In this document: piece by piece, positions 17,441 through 26,099 of the stretch
Layout: each line of letters starts with the position of its first letter
How positions within the stretch are numbered: the stretch's first letter is position 1
DNA from: Methanomassiliicoccus sp.
Lineage (GTDB): Archaea > Thermoplasmatota > Thermoplasmata > Methanomassiliicoccales > Methanomassiliicoccaceae
Assembly: GCA_012719175.1 (NCBI GenBank)
Contig: JAAYAX010000003.1
Coordinates: 1-47,676 of the forward strand
DNA length: 47,676 nt
Direction of reading: 5' to 3'
The notes under the pieces: generated by a model
What the model was told of the DNA's origin: nothing
Database searches by the model: none
The model's input: only the letters and a program-made list of their open reading frames with translations
Program-made: the position numbers and the translations under genes

Positions 17441-17968
17441 TCACAGGAATCCCAGGTTCCCGAGGACGTGGACGATGATGACTATATAGAACGCGCTGAG
17501 GAGGCTAGCATGCACGGCCCGGTTAGTCCTGGGGCTATAGGCCTTGCCCTTGAGCCCATGGGCGCCGAAGCGCTGGATCATTCCCGTTGATACCAACAGT
17601 ACCATGGTCGCGTACAGCGCTATGCCTTCCCCCAGATCCGGGAACGCCTGAGGGGGGCGGCTCATTTGGCCAGCGAAGTGGATGGATATCAGCAGAAAGG
17701 CCATCAGGAAGCCGAAGTTGTGAACGTCCAAGAGCACTTCCGATCTCTTGGGGTAACGCCGCTTCAGAACGTGATAGGCGGGGGCGTAGACGGCCACGAA
17801 GGTGGTGCCTATCCAGGTCATCCAATGGCTGAAGCGGTAGGGGCCAACGAGGAATCCCACGGATATAATATCGAGCATGATAGCAGCCATCACTATCGCC
17901 GTTATGATCAGCAGGCAGACCGCCAGAAGAAGCCTGACGTTCACGTGGGAAGCTTGTACGGACCTCAT
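17441..17968 (-). CDS. Five-helix membrane protein with a di-heme-like histidine pattern
   Basis: A 175-residue protein with five predicted helices (about 11-33, 46-68, 80-100, 114-130, 150-172). Helix 3 carries His83 and His97, and helix 5 carries His153 and His167. Both are H-x13-H, the spacing with which ferric reductase/NOX-type and related b-type cytochromes hold two stacked hemes between two helices. His48 and His66 lie in helix 2. No flavin or NADPH domain is attached. A b-type cytochrome is therefore proposed from spacing alone, and the family is not recognised. GTAAGATAATAATATG lies just upstream, again suggesting little or no leader. Confidence 0.6.
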   Translation of the reverse strand: MRSVQASHVNVRLLLAVCLLIITAIVMAAIMLDIISVGFLVGPYRFSHWMTWIGTTFVAVYAPAYHVLKRRYPKRSEVLLDVHNFGFLMAFLLISIHFAGQMSRPPQAFPDLGEGIALYATMVLLVSTGMIQRFGAHGLKGKAYSPRTNRAVHASLLSAFYIVIIVHVLGNLGFL

Positions 17969-18321
17969 ATTATTATCTTACATCATCGGGCCTGAGGTTA
18001 AACGATGGAACGTTGGCGCTACCATCATTCAGTTACAACAAAAACATGGAAAGATGAAAGACAGGTGCTGAAAAAGATGCACCGTTTTGTAATGGTTTGT
18101 TCCAGACGATGGAGACAGGTAAGGGAGCTCTTATCCCAGTCCGGTCATCCGCCGCGGTCGGAGGGAGGGCCGGGGGATGGACCATCGTATCCGAATCGAC
18201 CGCCAGCAGCGACCGTCTCCTCGACCGCGAACCGGCAGCCTTGCGGGGTGACGGGGAGCCCGAAATGTCCAGGGTTCCTTCGCCTCTTCCTCGGCCTCGC
18301 ACTGTTAGGTCTCCGGTCCAT
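17969..18321. other. Intergenic region
   Basis: No supported gene. The left edge holds the promoter of the leftward membrane-protein gene. The right part (18120-18321) is GC-rich and lies just after the end of the large surface-protein gene on the reverse strand. Frames on both strands here have no start signals. Confidence 0.4.
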
Positions 18322-20742
18322 CTAACTCACCCTGTTCCCGGAAAGAGTGGTGCCCGTCCCGCTGTTGGTGATGCCCGTGGTGCAGGAATAGCAGACATTG
18401 TTGGTGATTACGCCGTTCTTGACATCTGCCGTTACAGCTATTCCAGTACCACAATGGTTGACGGTGTTGCCGCTGATCACGATCCCGGTCAGGGGAGAGA
18501 CGTCCCAGGTGCCGACCCATATGCCATATCCAGAGTGGGCGGAGTCGCCCGAGGTTATGGTGTTGCCGGTGATGGTGGCGCTCAGGCAGCCCGCGACATA
18601 GATCGCTCTGCCGGTCCCAGTGGGTCTGATGACGTTGTCAGTGATCTTACACCCATCGGCCTTGTGCATGTATATCCCTATGGTGCTCTTGCCCTTGCCG
18701 ATGATGGTGCAGCCATCGATCGTGGTCTGCCCCCCGTTTATGGAGAATCCGTAGTCCATGGCCTCGAAGGTGCTGTCATAGTACTCGTTGCCGACCGAGG
18801 CCACCGCTCCCTTGGGCCACATGTACGCGGCGCAGGTCAGCTGCTTCACGCCGTTGGTGTACCAGCTGGTCAGGTCGTGGACGTAGCAGTTACGAACAAC
18901 GTTGTAGTTGCCCGGCTCCCAGTTAATACCGACCATGGAGCAGTAGGATATGTCGCAGTTCTCCACGAGATTGTGGTCAGAGCCGACGTCCGGGAACATG
19001 TTTCCGGCGCACACACCGTTGCCGTAGGACCCGTTGGTTGTGGACTTGGCCAGGTTCCCTATGTAGGAGATGGTGCAGTTCCGGACGATGTTGTAGGACG
19101 ACGCCTGGAAGTTCACACCATGGCTCTTGGGGAAGTGATGGATATACATGTTCTCGATAGTACAGTAGGTGGCTCTAATCGGCTCCACGGCACCAAAGGT
19201 ACCTGTGGGCCAAGAAAGGCCCTTTCCGTCCAGCTCCATATCGCTCAGGGTGATGTGGTTGATCGCAGCCCCCGACTTGGTGGACATTTGGATCATAGTG
19301 ATCCCACCGAAGTTCTGGGAGGCGTACAGCTTGGTCTTATCAACGCCGCTTCCTATGAGGTTCTTGTACACGTATATCTTGGCGGATATCGGGAAGCTAC
19401 CTGCGTCCAGCTTTACGGTCTTACCCGTTGGGCAGTTGTCGATGGCCCACTGGATGGCCGCGGTCGCTGTGGCCGTCCCCGAGGAGGGGTAGACCGTAGA
19501 TCCCGCAGCGTTCTTGACCACGCCGTTCTGAGATACAAGATAGTAGTATGGTACGGTCGTGGTGGAGGGGGCTGTGGCAGTGAAGGTGACGCTCACCGAT
19601 GAACCGTTGTTCATGGAGTCACCGGCGAAGGTGGCTATGAACACATATGTGCCCAGGCTCGAGGGCGTGTAATCGATCACGAACTCGCCATCAGCATCCG
19701 TGACCGTGGTCATACCGGTGGTTGGGTTGACGACGGAGCCGCTAGGCAACTGTACCTGAAGGGTTAGGGTCGCTCCCGCTATGGGGCCCGATCCAGTAAG
19801 GACCCCGTCAGCATGCATTACCATGCCGGTCTTCACGCTGCTGGATGCCAGGGTCAGGGAGATGGATGTAGCGCTCTTTACGATGACAGGGGCCGCCACC
19901 TCCGACGATATGGCGGCGCGGGTTCCCTCGAAGGAGCCGTCGCCAGCAAAGTCGAACTGGAACTGGTAGGTTCCCGTATTGGCGGGGGAGAAGGTCACGA
20001 TGAACGATCCCTGAGCGTCAGTGAGAACCTGAGGGCCTTGTACAGGGGAAACAGTGGAACCATCCGGCCGGACGACCACCGCTCCGATCTGGGCACCAGC
20101 TATGAGCGTGTTACCCTGGTCAGTGTTCCCAATGAGGGTTCCCGCGATCTCCATAACATCCCCGACCTTAACGGATGAGGATGTCAGCTCCAAGGCCATC
20201 GATGTGGGAGCCTTCACCACGGTCACCAGCTGTTCCTCATGGACCTCGAACTGTGTATTGCCTGAGGCTTGAGAGTACCGGTTGGTGCCCGCAAATATGG
20301 CCAGGATCGTATAATTACCAACGGTGGTGGGGATATAGTCGACGGTGAAACCACCGGTGGGGTCTGTGTTCGCGAACTTTCCTTGAGCTGGCACATCGAT
20401 GGAGCCGTCAGGACACAGGACGTGCAGCCTGACGACCGTGTCTTGGTTCCATGCTATTCCAGATAGCTGGCCATTGATGTGGACATTGGAATTCAGCTGC
20501 GCTACCACATTTTCTTGGACAAGGGTGATGGATGTGGCGATCTTGTTGTAGCTTAATAAATGGCCCAGATCTGATGTGGCCATGTCGACCGAAGCGTTCG
20601 AATTCTCATCGTCCAGCTTCATGGCCGAAGGATTATTGGCTGGCAACGTGGTCAAAGCTGATGTTACCATCAATACTGCCATCGCCATCGCTCCAAAGCA
20701 CAATGCGAGTTTGTTACTATATATTCTAGATAATTTCGCCAT
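18322..20742 (-). CDS. Secreted Ig-like/parallel beta-helix surface protein
   Basis: An 806-residue exported protein. A signal peptide covers about residues 1-36 (basic start, then LALCFGAMAMAVLMVTSALT). Three Ig-like beta-sandwich repeats follow (about 65-170, 177-285, 288-395). Each opens with a similar strand (LTSSSVKVGD, LASSSVKTGM) and closes with FAGD- or FAGT-type sequence. From about 410 a right-handed beta-helix begins in the pectate-lyase-like manner (AIQWAIDNCPTGKTVKLDAGSF) and continues as repeated short strands such as TIENMYIHHF and TITGNTITSG. No C-terminal anchor is visible. An adhesin, cell-surface layer component or polysaccharide-acting protein is possible. A 501-residue plus-strand frame inside it is a shadow. 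Confidence 0.82.
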   Translation of the reverse strand: MAKLSRIYSNKLALCFGAMAMAVLMVTSALTTLPANNPSAMKLDDENSNASVDMATSDLGHLLSYNKIATSITLVQENVVAQLNSNVHINGQLSGIAWNQDTVVRLHVLCPDGSIDVPAQGKFANTDPTGGFTVDYIPTTVGNYTILAIFAGTNRYSQASGNTQFEVHEEQLVTVVKAPTSMALELTSSSVKVGDVMEIAGTLIGNTDQGNTLIAGAQIGAVVVRPDGSTVSPVQGPQVLTDAQGSFIVTFSPANTGTYQFQFDFAGDGSFEGTRAAISSEVAAPVIVKSATSISLTLASSSVKTGMVMHADGVLTGSGPIAGATLTLQVQLPSGSVVNPTTGMTTVTDADGEFVIDYTPSSLGTYVFIATFAGDSMNNGSSVSVTFTATAPSTTTVPYYYLVSQNGVVKNAAGSTVYPSSGTATATAAIQWAIDNCPTGKTVKLDAGSFPISAKIYVYKNLIGSGVDKTKLYASQNFGGITMIQMSTKSGAAINHITLSDMELDGKGLSWPTGTFGAVEPIRATYCTIENMYIHHFPKSHGVNFQASSYNIVRNCTISYIGNLAKSTTNGSYGNGVCAGNMFPDVGSDHNLVENCDISYCSMVGINWEPGNYNVVRNCYVHDLTSWYTNGVKQLTCAAYMWPKGAVASVGNEYYDSTFEAMDYGFSINGGQTTIDGCTIIGKGKSTIGIYMHKADGCKITDNVIRPTGTGRAIYVAGCLSATITGNTITSGDSAHSGYGIWVGTWDVSPLTGIVISGNTVNHCGTGIAVTADVKNGVITNNVCYSCTTGITNSGTGTTLSGNRVS

Positions 20743-21587
20743 TCCATCAACTCGGAGTAATTTTCACCTTCTATTTTTCCATCAATATTTTATTCTGTTA
20801 TTATTTTCCTTCCAGATTCTATTAATTTATTAGTATAAATCTAATCCAATTTTTTATTAGGGTCATTAAAATCCGAAACATGCTATATAATCAACTATCC
20901 AAAATGCCCCCAATGATTATGAAAAATGATAGTAATTATATTTTAATGTATTAATATAATATAACTTAAAGTATATTCATATCCAGATCCTAATGACGAG
21001 TTGCGCCCTGAACCGTTCCGACCAGCCCCGATCGCATTCGATCTTGATGTATGGCTCGATGGTCCCTGAGATATATCTTTTTGCTACCAGAAGCTAGTGT
21101 CGCGTGGGATCCTGCCATTCTCGTTGGTCTATGGGATCGGACGGCAATCAGGCATTTCTTCATTAGAACCTTCTTAGGACGATTGACATCGGTAGGCCAC
21201 TAACCGACCTATTGAGAACGGTGCTTGGATGCCCTTAGAAACTGCGTCCAGGAGCGTCAGTTTGGTGCACATCTCTTTACCGTCCCGCTCTCAGCATCCA
21301 GGCACTTATGCCGCTGTACGATGTATCGTCCTTATGTGCGGTGGGGAGAAGATGCTCGGACCGGTCGGGCGATAACACCAACGAACGTTCGTGGTTACCC
21401 TGCTATTCCATGCCCTGCTCCTTGTTATCATTTAGCATAATATAAATATCTGTACCTTATTTAGACTCCTTGCACAACACAGGTAGGGTACGTTGAACTG
21501 TCGTTCTCTGAACACTCCAACTCTCTACCGCCTACTGTGTGAGTCCCATAGCATCATTTAATTCAGGAGGAGCAGGGGAGGAGAGAG
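20743..21587. other. Long AT-rich divergent regulatory region
   Basis: This is 845 bases between the leftward surface-protein gene and the rightward symporter, without a credible gene. 20750-20990 is very AT-rich and should hold the promoter of the surface protein. TATAATATAACTTAAAG-like sequence lies near 20955. The right part holds a good TATA (ATAATATAAATAT, about 21437-21449) for the symporter and its long, structured leader. A 71-codon frame at 21225-21440 has no start signal. Confidence 0.5.
21477..21540 (+). promoter_or_regulatory. Stem-loop in the symporter mRNA leader
   Basis: ACACA-g-GTAGG at 21477-21487 can pair with CCTACTGTGT at 21531-21540, giving ten pairs with one bulged G and a loop of about 43 bases. 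It starts about 30 bases after the TATA box, so it would form the 5' end of the transcript, 47 bases before the symporter start. No known riboswitch class is recognised. Confidence 0.4.
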
Positions 21588-23171
21588 ATGGTCGATACGT
21601 TCGTGTTCGCAGCATGTGCTATTGCATATCTGGCTGCCACTATGTTCTTAGGATACCTTGGCTACCGTCATACTAGAGGGGCTGAGGATTTCATGGTTGC
21701 GGGAAGAAAGGTGAGCCCCGTCATTCTGGGATTGTCCTATGGGGCTACGTTCATCAGTACCTCCGCGATCGTCGGCTTCGGCGGTCTGGCCTCGTTATAC
21801 GGGACCGGATTGATCTGGCTTACTGTTCTTAACATAGGGGTGGGGATCTTTGTCGCATTTGTGATATACGGCAAGAAGACCCGTTCCATCGGTCGTGAGC
21901 TTGGTGCGGTCACTTTCCCCGACCTCCTGGGTAAGAGGTTCAAATCTCCCTTCATGCAATATACCGCAGGCTCGCTGATGCTCGTCGCCATGCCGCTCTA
22001 CACTGCGGCGATAATGATCGGCGGGGCCTGGTTCATCAACACCACATTCAACATAGACTATAACTTAGCGCTAATAGGGTTCTCCTTAATCACGGTCACC
22101 TACGTGGTCTTCGGCGGGCTACTCGCCGTCATGTACACCGACGCCTTTCAGGGGGCGCTGATGCTGATAGGTATGACCCTCCTTCTCGCCTTTACTTTGG
22201 TGAACGTTGGCGGTGTGACCGATGGATTCACAAGCCTCAGCAACCTGTCACCCCAGGTCCCTGCTTTCCTGCAGAGCGGCGGTCTCAATTCCTGGACGGC
22301 CATGCCGGAGTTGGGTTCCAGCATATGGTACACTCTGGTCACGACCATCGTTATGGGCGTGGGGATCGGGGTGCTGGCGCAGCCTCAGCTCAGTGTCCGG
22401 TTCATGACGGCAAAGGACACCAAGAGCCTGAACCGTGCGGTCATGGTGGGTGGGCCGTTCATCCTGATGATGACCGGGGTAGCCTTCACGGTCGGGGCCC
22501 TCTCCAATGTTTGGTTCTGGGAGAACAAGGGCCAGATAGCATATACAGCGGCCGGTAACAACGTTGACAATGTGATCCCGCTGTACATCAATCAGGCCAC
22601 CCCGGAACTTTTCGTTGTTCTCTTCCTCATCGTGCTCCTGGCGGCGGCGATGTCCACTCTTAGTGCGATCTTTCACACCATGGGGACGACTGCGGGATAT
22701 GATCTCTATAAGCACATCATGAAGAAGGATGAGCCGTCGAAGCGGGTCACGCAGATCGCCACGGCCATCATGATGGTGGTCAGCATCATCGTGGCCTTCC
22801 TGATGCCATCCAACATCATCGCCCGGGCCACCGCCATGTTCATGGGCCTGTGCGCTTGCGCGTTCCTGCCCGCTCTGACCTATGGGCTGTACAATAAGAG
22901 CCCATACGCCTTGCCGGCAAAGCTCTCCCTGAGCGCAGGGGCACTCACATGGTTCCTATGGACGGTGTTCGTGCACACCTCAGAAGCAAAGCCGCTTGGC
23001 ATAAGTAATGTCCTGTTCGGGCAGGTCACGCTGCTGGGAGCTCCGTTCAACGTTATAGACCCGCTAATTGTCGGACTTCCCGTTTCCATCATCGCCCTGG
23101 TGATAGGACTAGTCATCGTCAAATATAAGGCCACGGACAAGAGAAAGGGGTCCCAAAAGATTGAGCAGTGA
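21588..23171 (+). CDS. Sodium:solute symporter (SSS family)
   Basis: A 527-residue transporter with about 13 hydrophobic helices. The N-terminus has the SSS pattern: RGAEDFMVAGRKVSP, then GLSYGATFISTSAIVGFGGLAS, where the family binds sodium and opens its substrate site. GLLAVMYTDAFQGALMLIG is the conserved SSS signature. It uses the sodium gradient to import an organic solute, possibly an organic acid, proline or pantothenate type. The substrate is not inferable. A very strong purine-rich ribosome site (AGGAGGAGCAGGGGAGGAG) precedes the ATG. The long leader with a stem-loop suggests post-transcriptional control. No enzyme gene accompanies it. Confidence 0.9.
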   Translation: MVDTFVFAACAIAYLAATMFLGYLGYRHTRGAEDFMVAGRKVSPVILGLSYGATFISTSAIVGFGGLASLYGTGLIWLTVLNIGVGIFVAFVIYGKKTRSIGRELGAVTFPDLLGKRFKSPFMQYTAGSLMLVAMPLYTAAIMIGGAWFINTTFNIDYNLALIGFSLITVTYVVFGGLLAVMYTDAFQGALMLIGMTLLLAFTLVNVGGVTDGFTSLSNLSPQVPAFLQSGGLNSWTAMPELGSSIWYTLVTTIVMGVGIGVLAQPQLSVRFMTAKDTKSLNRAVMVGGPFILMMTGVAFTVGALSNVWFWENKGQIAYTAAGNNVDNVIPLYINQATPELFVVLFLIVLLAAAMSTLSAIFHTMGTTAGYDLYKHIMKKDEPSKRVTQIATAIMMVVSIIVAFLMPSNIIARATAMFMGLCACAFLPALTYGLYNKSPYALPAKLSLSAGALTWFLWTVFVHTSEAKPLGISNVLFGQVTLLGAPFNVIDPLIVGLPVSIIALVIGLVIVKYKATDKRKGSQKIEQ

Positions 23172-23252
23172 GGGCAGTCGGCCCTCATGCGGCACCACCT
23201 TTCCTTGGTGGGTCTAGCTGGCCTCCCGCCTGCCCGAGCGGGGGTAGCCGGA

Positions 23253-23816
23253 TCACGGCCTTTGTTGCAGCTCCAGCTGATAGAATTCCGAAAAGCTCCA
23301 AACCTTGACCTTCTGGAAGGAAGGGAAGGCTTCGAGCACCTGCTCCTCGCTTAGCCTCTCCTCCAGGGGCGGCCCGAAGCTGGTCTCTCGCCGGGGAAAG
23401 TCCACTATGCTCAGCATCCCCCCTGCCCTCATGCACCTCCGAAGCTCGGAGTGAAGAAGGGGCAGGTCATCGACCTCATGAACCACGTTGACCATGACCG
23501 CCCTATCGATGGACGCATCGGCCAAGGGCAGTAGAGGCAGCTCCGCCAAGATGGTCACGATCCTTTCACCTAGGTCCTCCGGAACATGCTCTGCGAGCCG
23601 GTCCAGCATGGCCTGCTGGGCATCGATCGCATACACCTTGGTCACGCGGGCGGCAAGAGGGAGGGTGATGTAGCCTGTGCCGCATCCCAGGTCGGCCACG
23701 GTCTCTGAAGGCCGAGGGGACATGCGCTGCACAATATCTTCGGCAGGTTGGACCTTTCGCCGGGATTCATCGCTCAATCTTTTGCTGTGGTCCGCGGAAA
23801 AACGGTGTCCGGTCAC
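23253..23816 (-). CDS. Class I SAM-dependent methyltransferase
   Basis: A 187-residue protein with the seven-strand Rossmann methyltransferase fold. Motif I is VADLGCGTGYITLPLA (about 40-55), followed by the acidic ribose-binding residue in VYAIDAQQAML, and the post-motif MVNVVHEVDDLPLL. It resembles UbiE/small-molecule-type enzymes of the methyltransferase_11 group. It shares an ATGA overlap with the upstream dph6 gene, so it is translationally coupled to it. A role in diphthamide synthesis is not implied, because diphthine synthase (DphB) is of a different fold. The substrate is unknown. Confidence 0.82.
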   Translation of the reverse strand: MTGHRFSADHSKRLSDESRRKVQPAEDIVQRMSPRPSETVADLGCGTGYITLPLAARVTKVYAIDAQQAMLDRLAEHVPEDLGERIVTILAELPLLPLADASIDRAVMVNVVHEVDDLPLLHSELRRCMRAGGMLSIVDFPRRETSFGPPLEERLSEEQVLEAFPSFQKVKVWSFSEFYQLELQQRP

Positions 23817-24487
23817 GTCTTCACCTCCAGTATGGCCTTTTTTATCTTAAGGCTCCCGCCGTCCCGGACGGTGTGGGTCTCGCTCTCCAAGATCCTCATG
23901 GACATGGTGTGCAAGGGCGAGTCCAACACCGTGGTCTCGTATTCCCCACCCTCTCCGGCCAGGTTCATTCCCCGACGCAGAGCAACCTTACGCAAGGTTT
24001 CCAGCATCGCGGCGTCTATCTCCTTACCCAGCCAGGATGTCTCCAGGCCATCGGCTGAAACACTTACCAGGAGGGTTTTTATGCCTGAATCCAGGAGCTC
24101 GTCCATCAGCATCCCTTGGTCCTTTCTCCAAAGCGGCGAGAACACCCTGAGGTCCAGCCCCTCGCATACATGGTTGATGCGGTCCCACTGATAGTCTGAG
24201 GCGATGGCTCCCGTGACCACTCCTTCGACCTCCAGCCCCGAAAGGACCTGGCTTAAGGCCTTCAGGTCGTCCTCCTCGGTGCCGGAACTGTCCACGGTCA
24301 CCAGCTTCATGCCCATGGCCTCCGCCATCAGGGGAAGGACGTCAAGATTGGGCGTATGAAATACCCAGGAGTGGGGATCTCTTGGACGTACGTTCACCAG
24401 AATGCCGACCTCATGGCCCTGCCCCTCCATGATATAGGTGGCGAGCACGGAGTCCTTGCCCCCTGAGAACAGAGTGGCCAATCTCAT
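23813..24487 (-). CDS. dph6: Diphthine--ammonia ligase (Dph6)
   Basis: A 224-residue N-type ATP pyrophosphatase. The PP-loop SGGKDS lies at residues 8-13 of RLATLFSGGKDSVLA. VTGAIASDYQWDRINHVCE and GEGGEYETTVLDSPL are hallmark Dph6 motifs. It catalyses the last step of diphthamide formation on archaeal elongation factor 2, amidating diphthine with ammonia and ATP. The ATG at 24485-24487 was preferred over one 15 codons upstream because the family begins just before the PP-loop and the TATA element places the transcript start between them. It is divergent from the zinc-ribbon gene across a shared promoter and overlaps the methyltransferase gene by four bases. Confidence 0.88.
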   Translation of the reverse strand: MRLATLFSGGKDSVLATYIMEGQGHEVGILVNVRPRDPHSWVFHTPNLDVLPLMAEAMGMKLVTVDSSGTEEDDLKALSQVLSGLEVEGVVTGAIASDYQWDRINHVCEGLDLRVFSPLWRKDQGMLMDELLDSGIKTLLVSVSADGLETSWLGKEIDAAMLETLRKVALRRGMNLAGEGGEYETTVLDSPLHTMSMRILESETHTVRDGGSLKIKKAILEVKT

Positions 24488-24531
24488 GCGGTCTGATAGT
24501 CTGCCCTGCCTATAAGTCTTGAGGCGGACCA

Positions 24532-24541
24532 TAATTAATTA
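24532..24541. promoter_or_regulatory. Shared palindromic TATA element
   Basis: TAATTAATTA is self-complementary and lies between dph6 and the zinc-ribbon gene. It is about 25-30 bases from the zinc-ribbon ATG, predicting a leaderless transcript there. Used the other way it would start the dph6 transcript near 24510, after the rejected upstream start. A bidirectional promoter is the simplest reading. Confidence 0.55.
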
Positions 24542-24565
24542 TCAAGATGCCGTATTGCTCCCTCC

Positions 24566-24727
24566 ATGTACTGCCCCCGCTGTGAGCGTAGTATCAAGAA
24601 GGACGACCTGGAGCGGTTGAACGAGGAGCTGAAATCGAAGTTCCAGCGGGACTCCCTGGAACGTGGGGAGTGCCCAGTGTGCGGCACCCGCCTCATCGAT
24701 CTTAACAAGAGGAAGGTGACGCAGTGA
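24566..24727 (+). CDS. Small zinc-ribbon protein (53 aa)
   Basis: A 53-residue protein starting MYCPRCERSIKKDDLERLNE. It has two Cys-x2-Cys knuckles, CPRC near the N-terminus and CPVC near residue 37, joined by a charged helix, the form of a minimal zinc ribbon. The ATG sits at the expected transcript start of the shared promoter, so it is probably leaderless. The last codons overlap the next gene as GTGA, implying translational coupling with the creatininase-family enzyme. Its role is unknown. It may bind RNA or protein, or assist its neighbour. Confidence 0.75.
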   Translation: MYCPRCERSIKKDDLERLNEELKSKFQRDSLERGECPVCGTRLIDLNKRKVTQ

Positions 24728-25428
24728 GGCTTGACTCCTTACCATCCACGGAGTTCAAGAGGATCATGGAAGGGCGGCCCATCGTGTTCCTTCCCATCGG
24801 AGGGACGGAAGCTCATTCCTCTCACCTTCCTCTTTGTACCGACTCCGTTCAACCGGAGTTCGTGGCCGATGCCGTTGCGGAGAGGGTCAACGGCCTGGTG
24901 GCGCCACCCCTGCGGTACGCGTTCCACTCCTCCACCCGCAACATGCCGGGCACACTGACATTGGGGTTCGAGACCACCATCCGGGTGGTCTACGACATAT
25001 TGATGTCCCTGATCTCCAATGGTGCAGATAAGCTGGTGGTCATCAGCGGCCATGCCGGGAGCTCCCACATGAACGCCCTGCGGCAGGCTTGCGTGGAAGT
25101 GGTAGAGGAAACGGGAGTAAGGCTCATGCTGCTCACCGACTACGACCTGGTCAAGCGGTTCCCCGAGGACCAACAAGGGGATGGCCATGGGGGGAAGATG
25201 GAGACGGCGAGGATGATGGACATAGCGCCCGATCTGGTGAGGCCCCAAGACAAGGTGGGCCGGTACGTCAGCCAGGGCTACATGATATTGTCCGACCCGG
25301 AGAGGTCCATGCCTGACGGCTTCGTGGGGGACGCACCGTCGGCCACAGCGGAGCTGGGTAGGAGGCTAAACTCCTTCATCGTCGATGAGCTCACCAAGGA
25401 GGTTAAGGCATCCTTCGGGGTGGAGTGA
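24724..25428 (+). CDS. Creatininase-family amidohydrolase, possibly ArfB-type deformylase
   Basis: A 234-residue metal-dependent hydrolase of the creatininase fold. The metal site shows as GGTEAHSSHLPLCTDS (Glu29, His31, His34, Asp39 region), with SGHAGSSHMNALR and HGGKMETARMM supplying further ligands and the active site. In methanogens a family member, ArfB, removes formate from the formylamino-pyrimidine intermediate leading to riboflavin and F420. Length and archaeal context fit, but the family also includes creatininase and MftE-type enzymes, so ArfB is a proposal. It begins with GTG overlapping the zinc-ribbon stop. Its TGA overlaps the rpiA ATG, so all three are coupled. Confidence 0.75.
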   Translation: MRLDSLPSTEFKRIMEGRPIVFLPIGGTEAHSSHLPLCTDSVQPEFVADAVAERVNGLVAPPLRYAFHSSTRNMPGTLTLGFETTIRVVYDILMSLISNGADKLVVISGHAGSSHMNALRQACVEVVEETGVRLMLLTDYDLVKRFPEDQQGDGHGGKMETARMMDIAPDLVRPQDKVGRYVSQGYMILSDPERSMPDGFVGDAPSATAELGRRLNSFIVDELTKEVKASFGVE

Positions 25429-26099
25429 TGATCGGCAAGAAGCAGCAGGCGGCCAAGCGAGCGGTGGAGTATGTCCAGGACGGCATGGTCCTGGGGCTGG
25501 GAACAGGATCGACGACCAAACTTGCCGTGGACGAGATCGGTATGCTGGTCAAGGAAGGCTACGATCTAGTGGGGATCCCCACATCCCTGGAGACAGAGAG
25601 GCAGGCTAGATCGTTGGGCATACCGTTGACGACCCTTGACCAGGTTGAGGCCATAGACCTAACCATAGATGGGGCTGACGAGGTCGACCCCCATCTGAAC
25701 CTTATAAAGGGGTTGGGCGGGGCGTTGCTGAGGGAGAAGATCGTCGCCTATCACTCAAGGCGGGAGATCATAATCGTGGACGACTCCAAGATGGTGGACG
25801 TCCTAGGAATGAGAACCCCCTTGCCAGTGGAAGTCGCCAAGTTCAGCCATATAAAGACCCGGAGAACCCTGGAAAGCTTAGGGTGCAAGGCCTCCCTAAG
25901 GGGAGGAGAAATACCATTCACTACCGATAATGGGAATTTCATTTACGATTGTAAGTTCAACGCTATCGAGGACCCGTTAGGACTGGAGAGCAAGCTGAAC
26001 TCCATACCTGGGGTATTGGAGAACGGCCTGTTTCTCGAGCTGGCGAACTGTGTTGTGATCGGAACAGATGATGGACCGAAGGTCCAGACAAAACGTTAG
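25428..26099 (+). CDS. rpiA: Ribose-5-phosphate isomerase A
   Basis: A 223-residue enzyme interconverting ribose 5-phosphate and ribulose 5-phosphate. Family motifs are clear: LGLGTGSTTK near the start, DLTIDGADEVDPHLNLIKGLGGALLREK with the catalytic acidic residues, and GGEIPFTTDNGNFIYDCKF near the end. The ATG overlapping the previous TGA (TGATG) was chosen over a GTG three bases earlier, with GGTGGAG as ribosome site. Ribulose 5-phosphate also feeds riboflavin synthesis, so its coupling to a possible ArfB is functionally sensible. Its last four bases overlap the convergent regulator gene. Confidence 0.93.
   Translation: MIGKKQQAAKRAVEYVQDGMVLGLGTGSTTKLAVDEIGMLVKEGYDLVGIPTSLETERQARSLGIPLTTLDQVEAIDLTIDGADEVDPHLNLIKGLGGALLREKIVAYHSRREIIIVDDSKMVDVLGMRTPLPVEVAKFSHIKTRRTLESLGCKASLRGGEIPFTTDNGNFIYDCKFNAIEDPLGLESKLNSIPGVLENGLFLELANCVVIGTDDGPKVQTKR

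Noticed and set aside
18097-19602. 501-codon plus-strand open frame
   Set aside because: It is antisense to the surface protein, whose signal peptide and repeats are clear. Its translation is rich in Asp, Gly, His and Val without domains, as expected for a shadow in GC-rich DNA.
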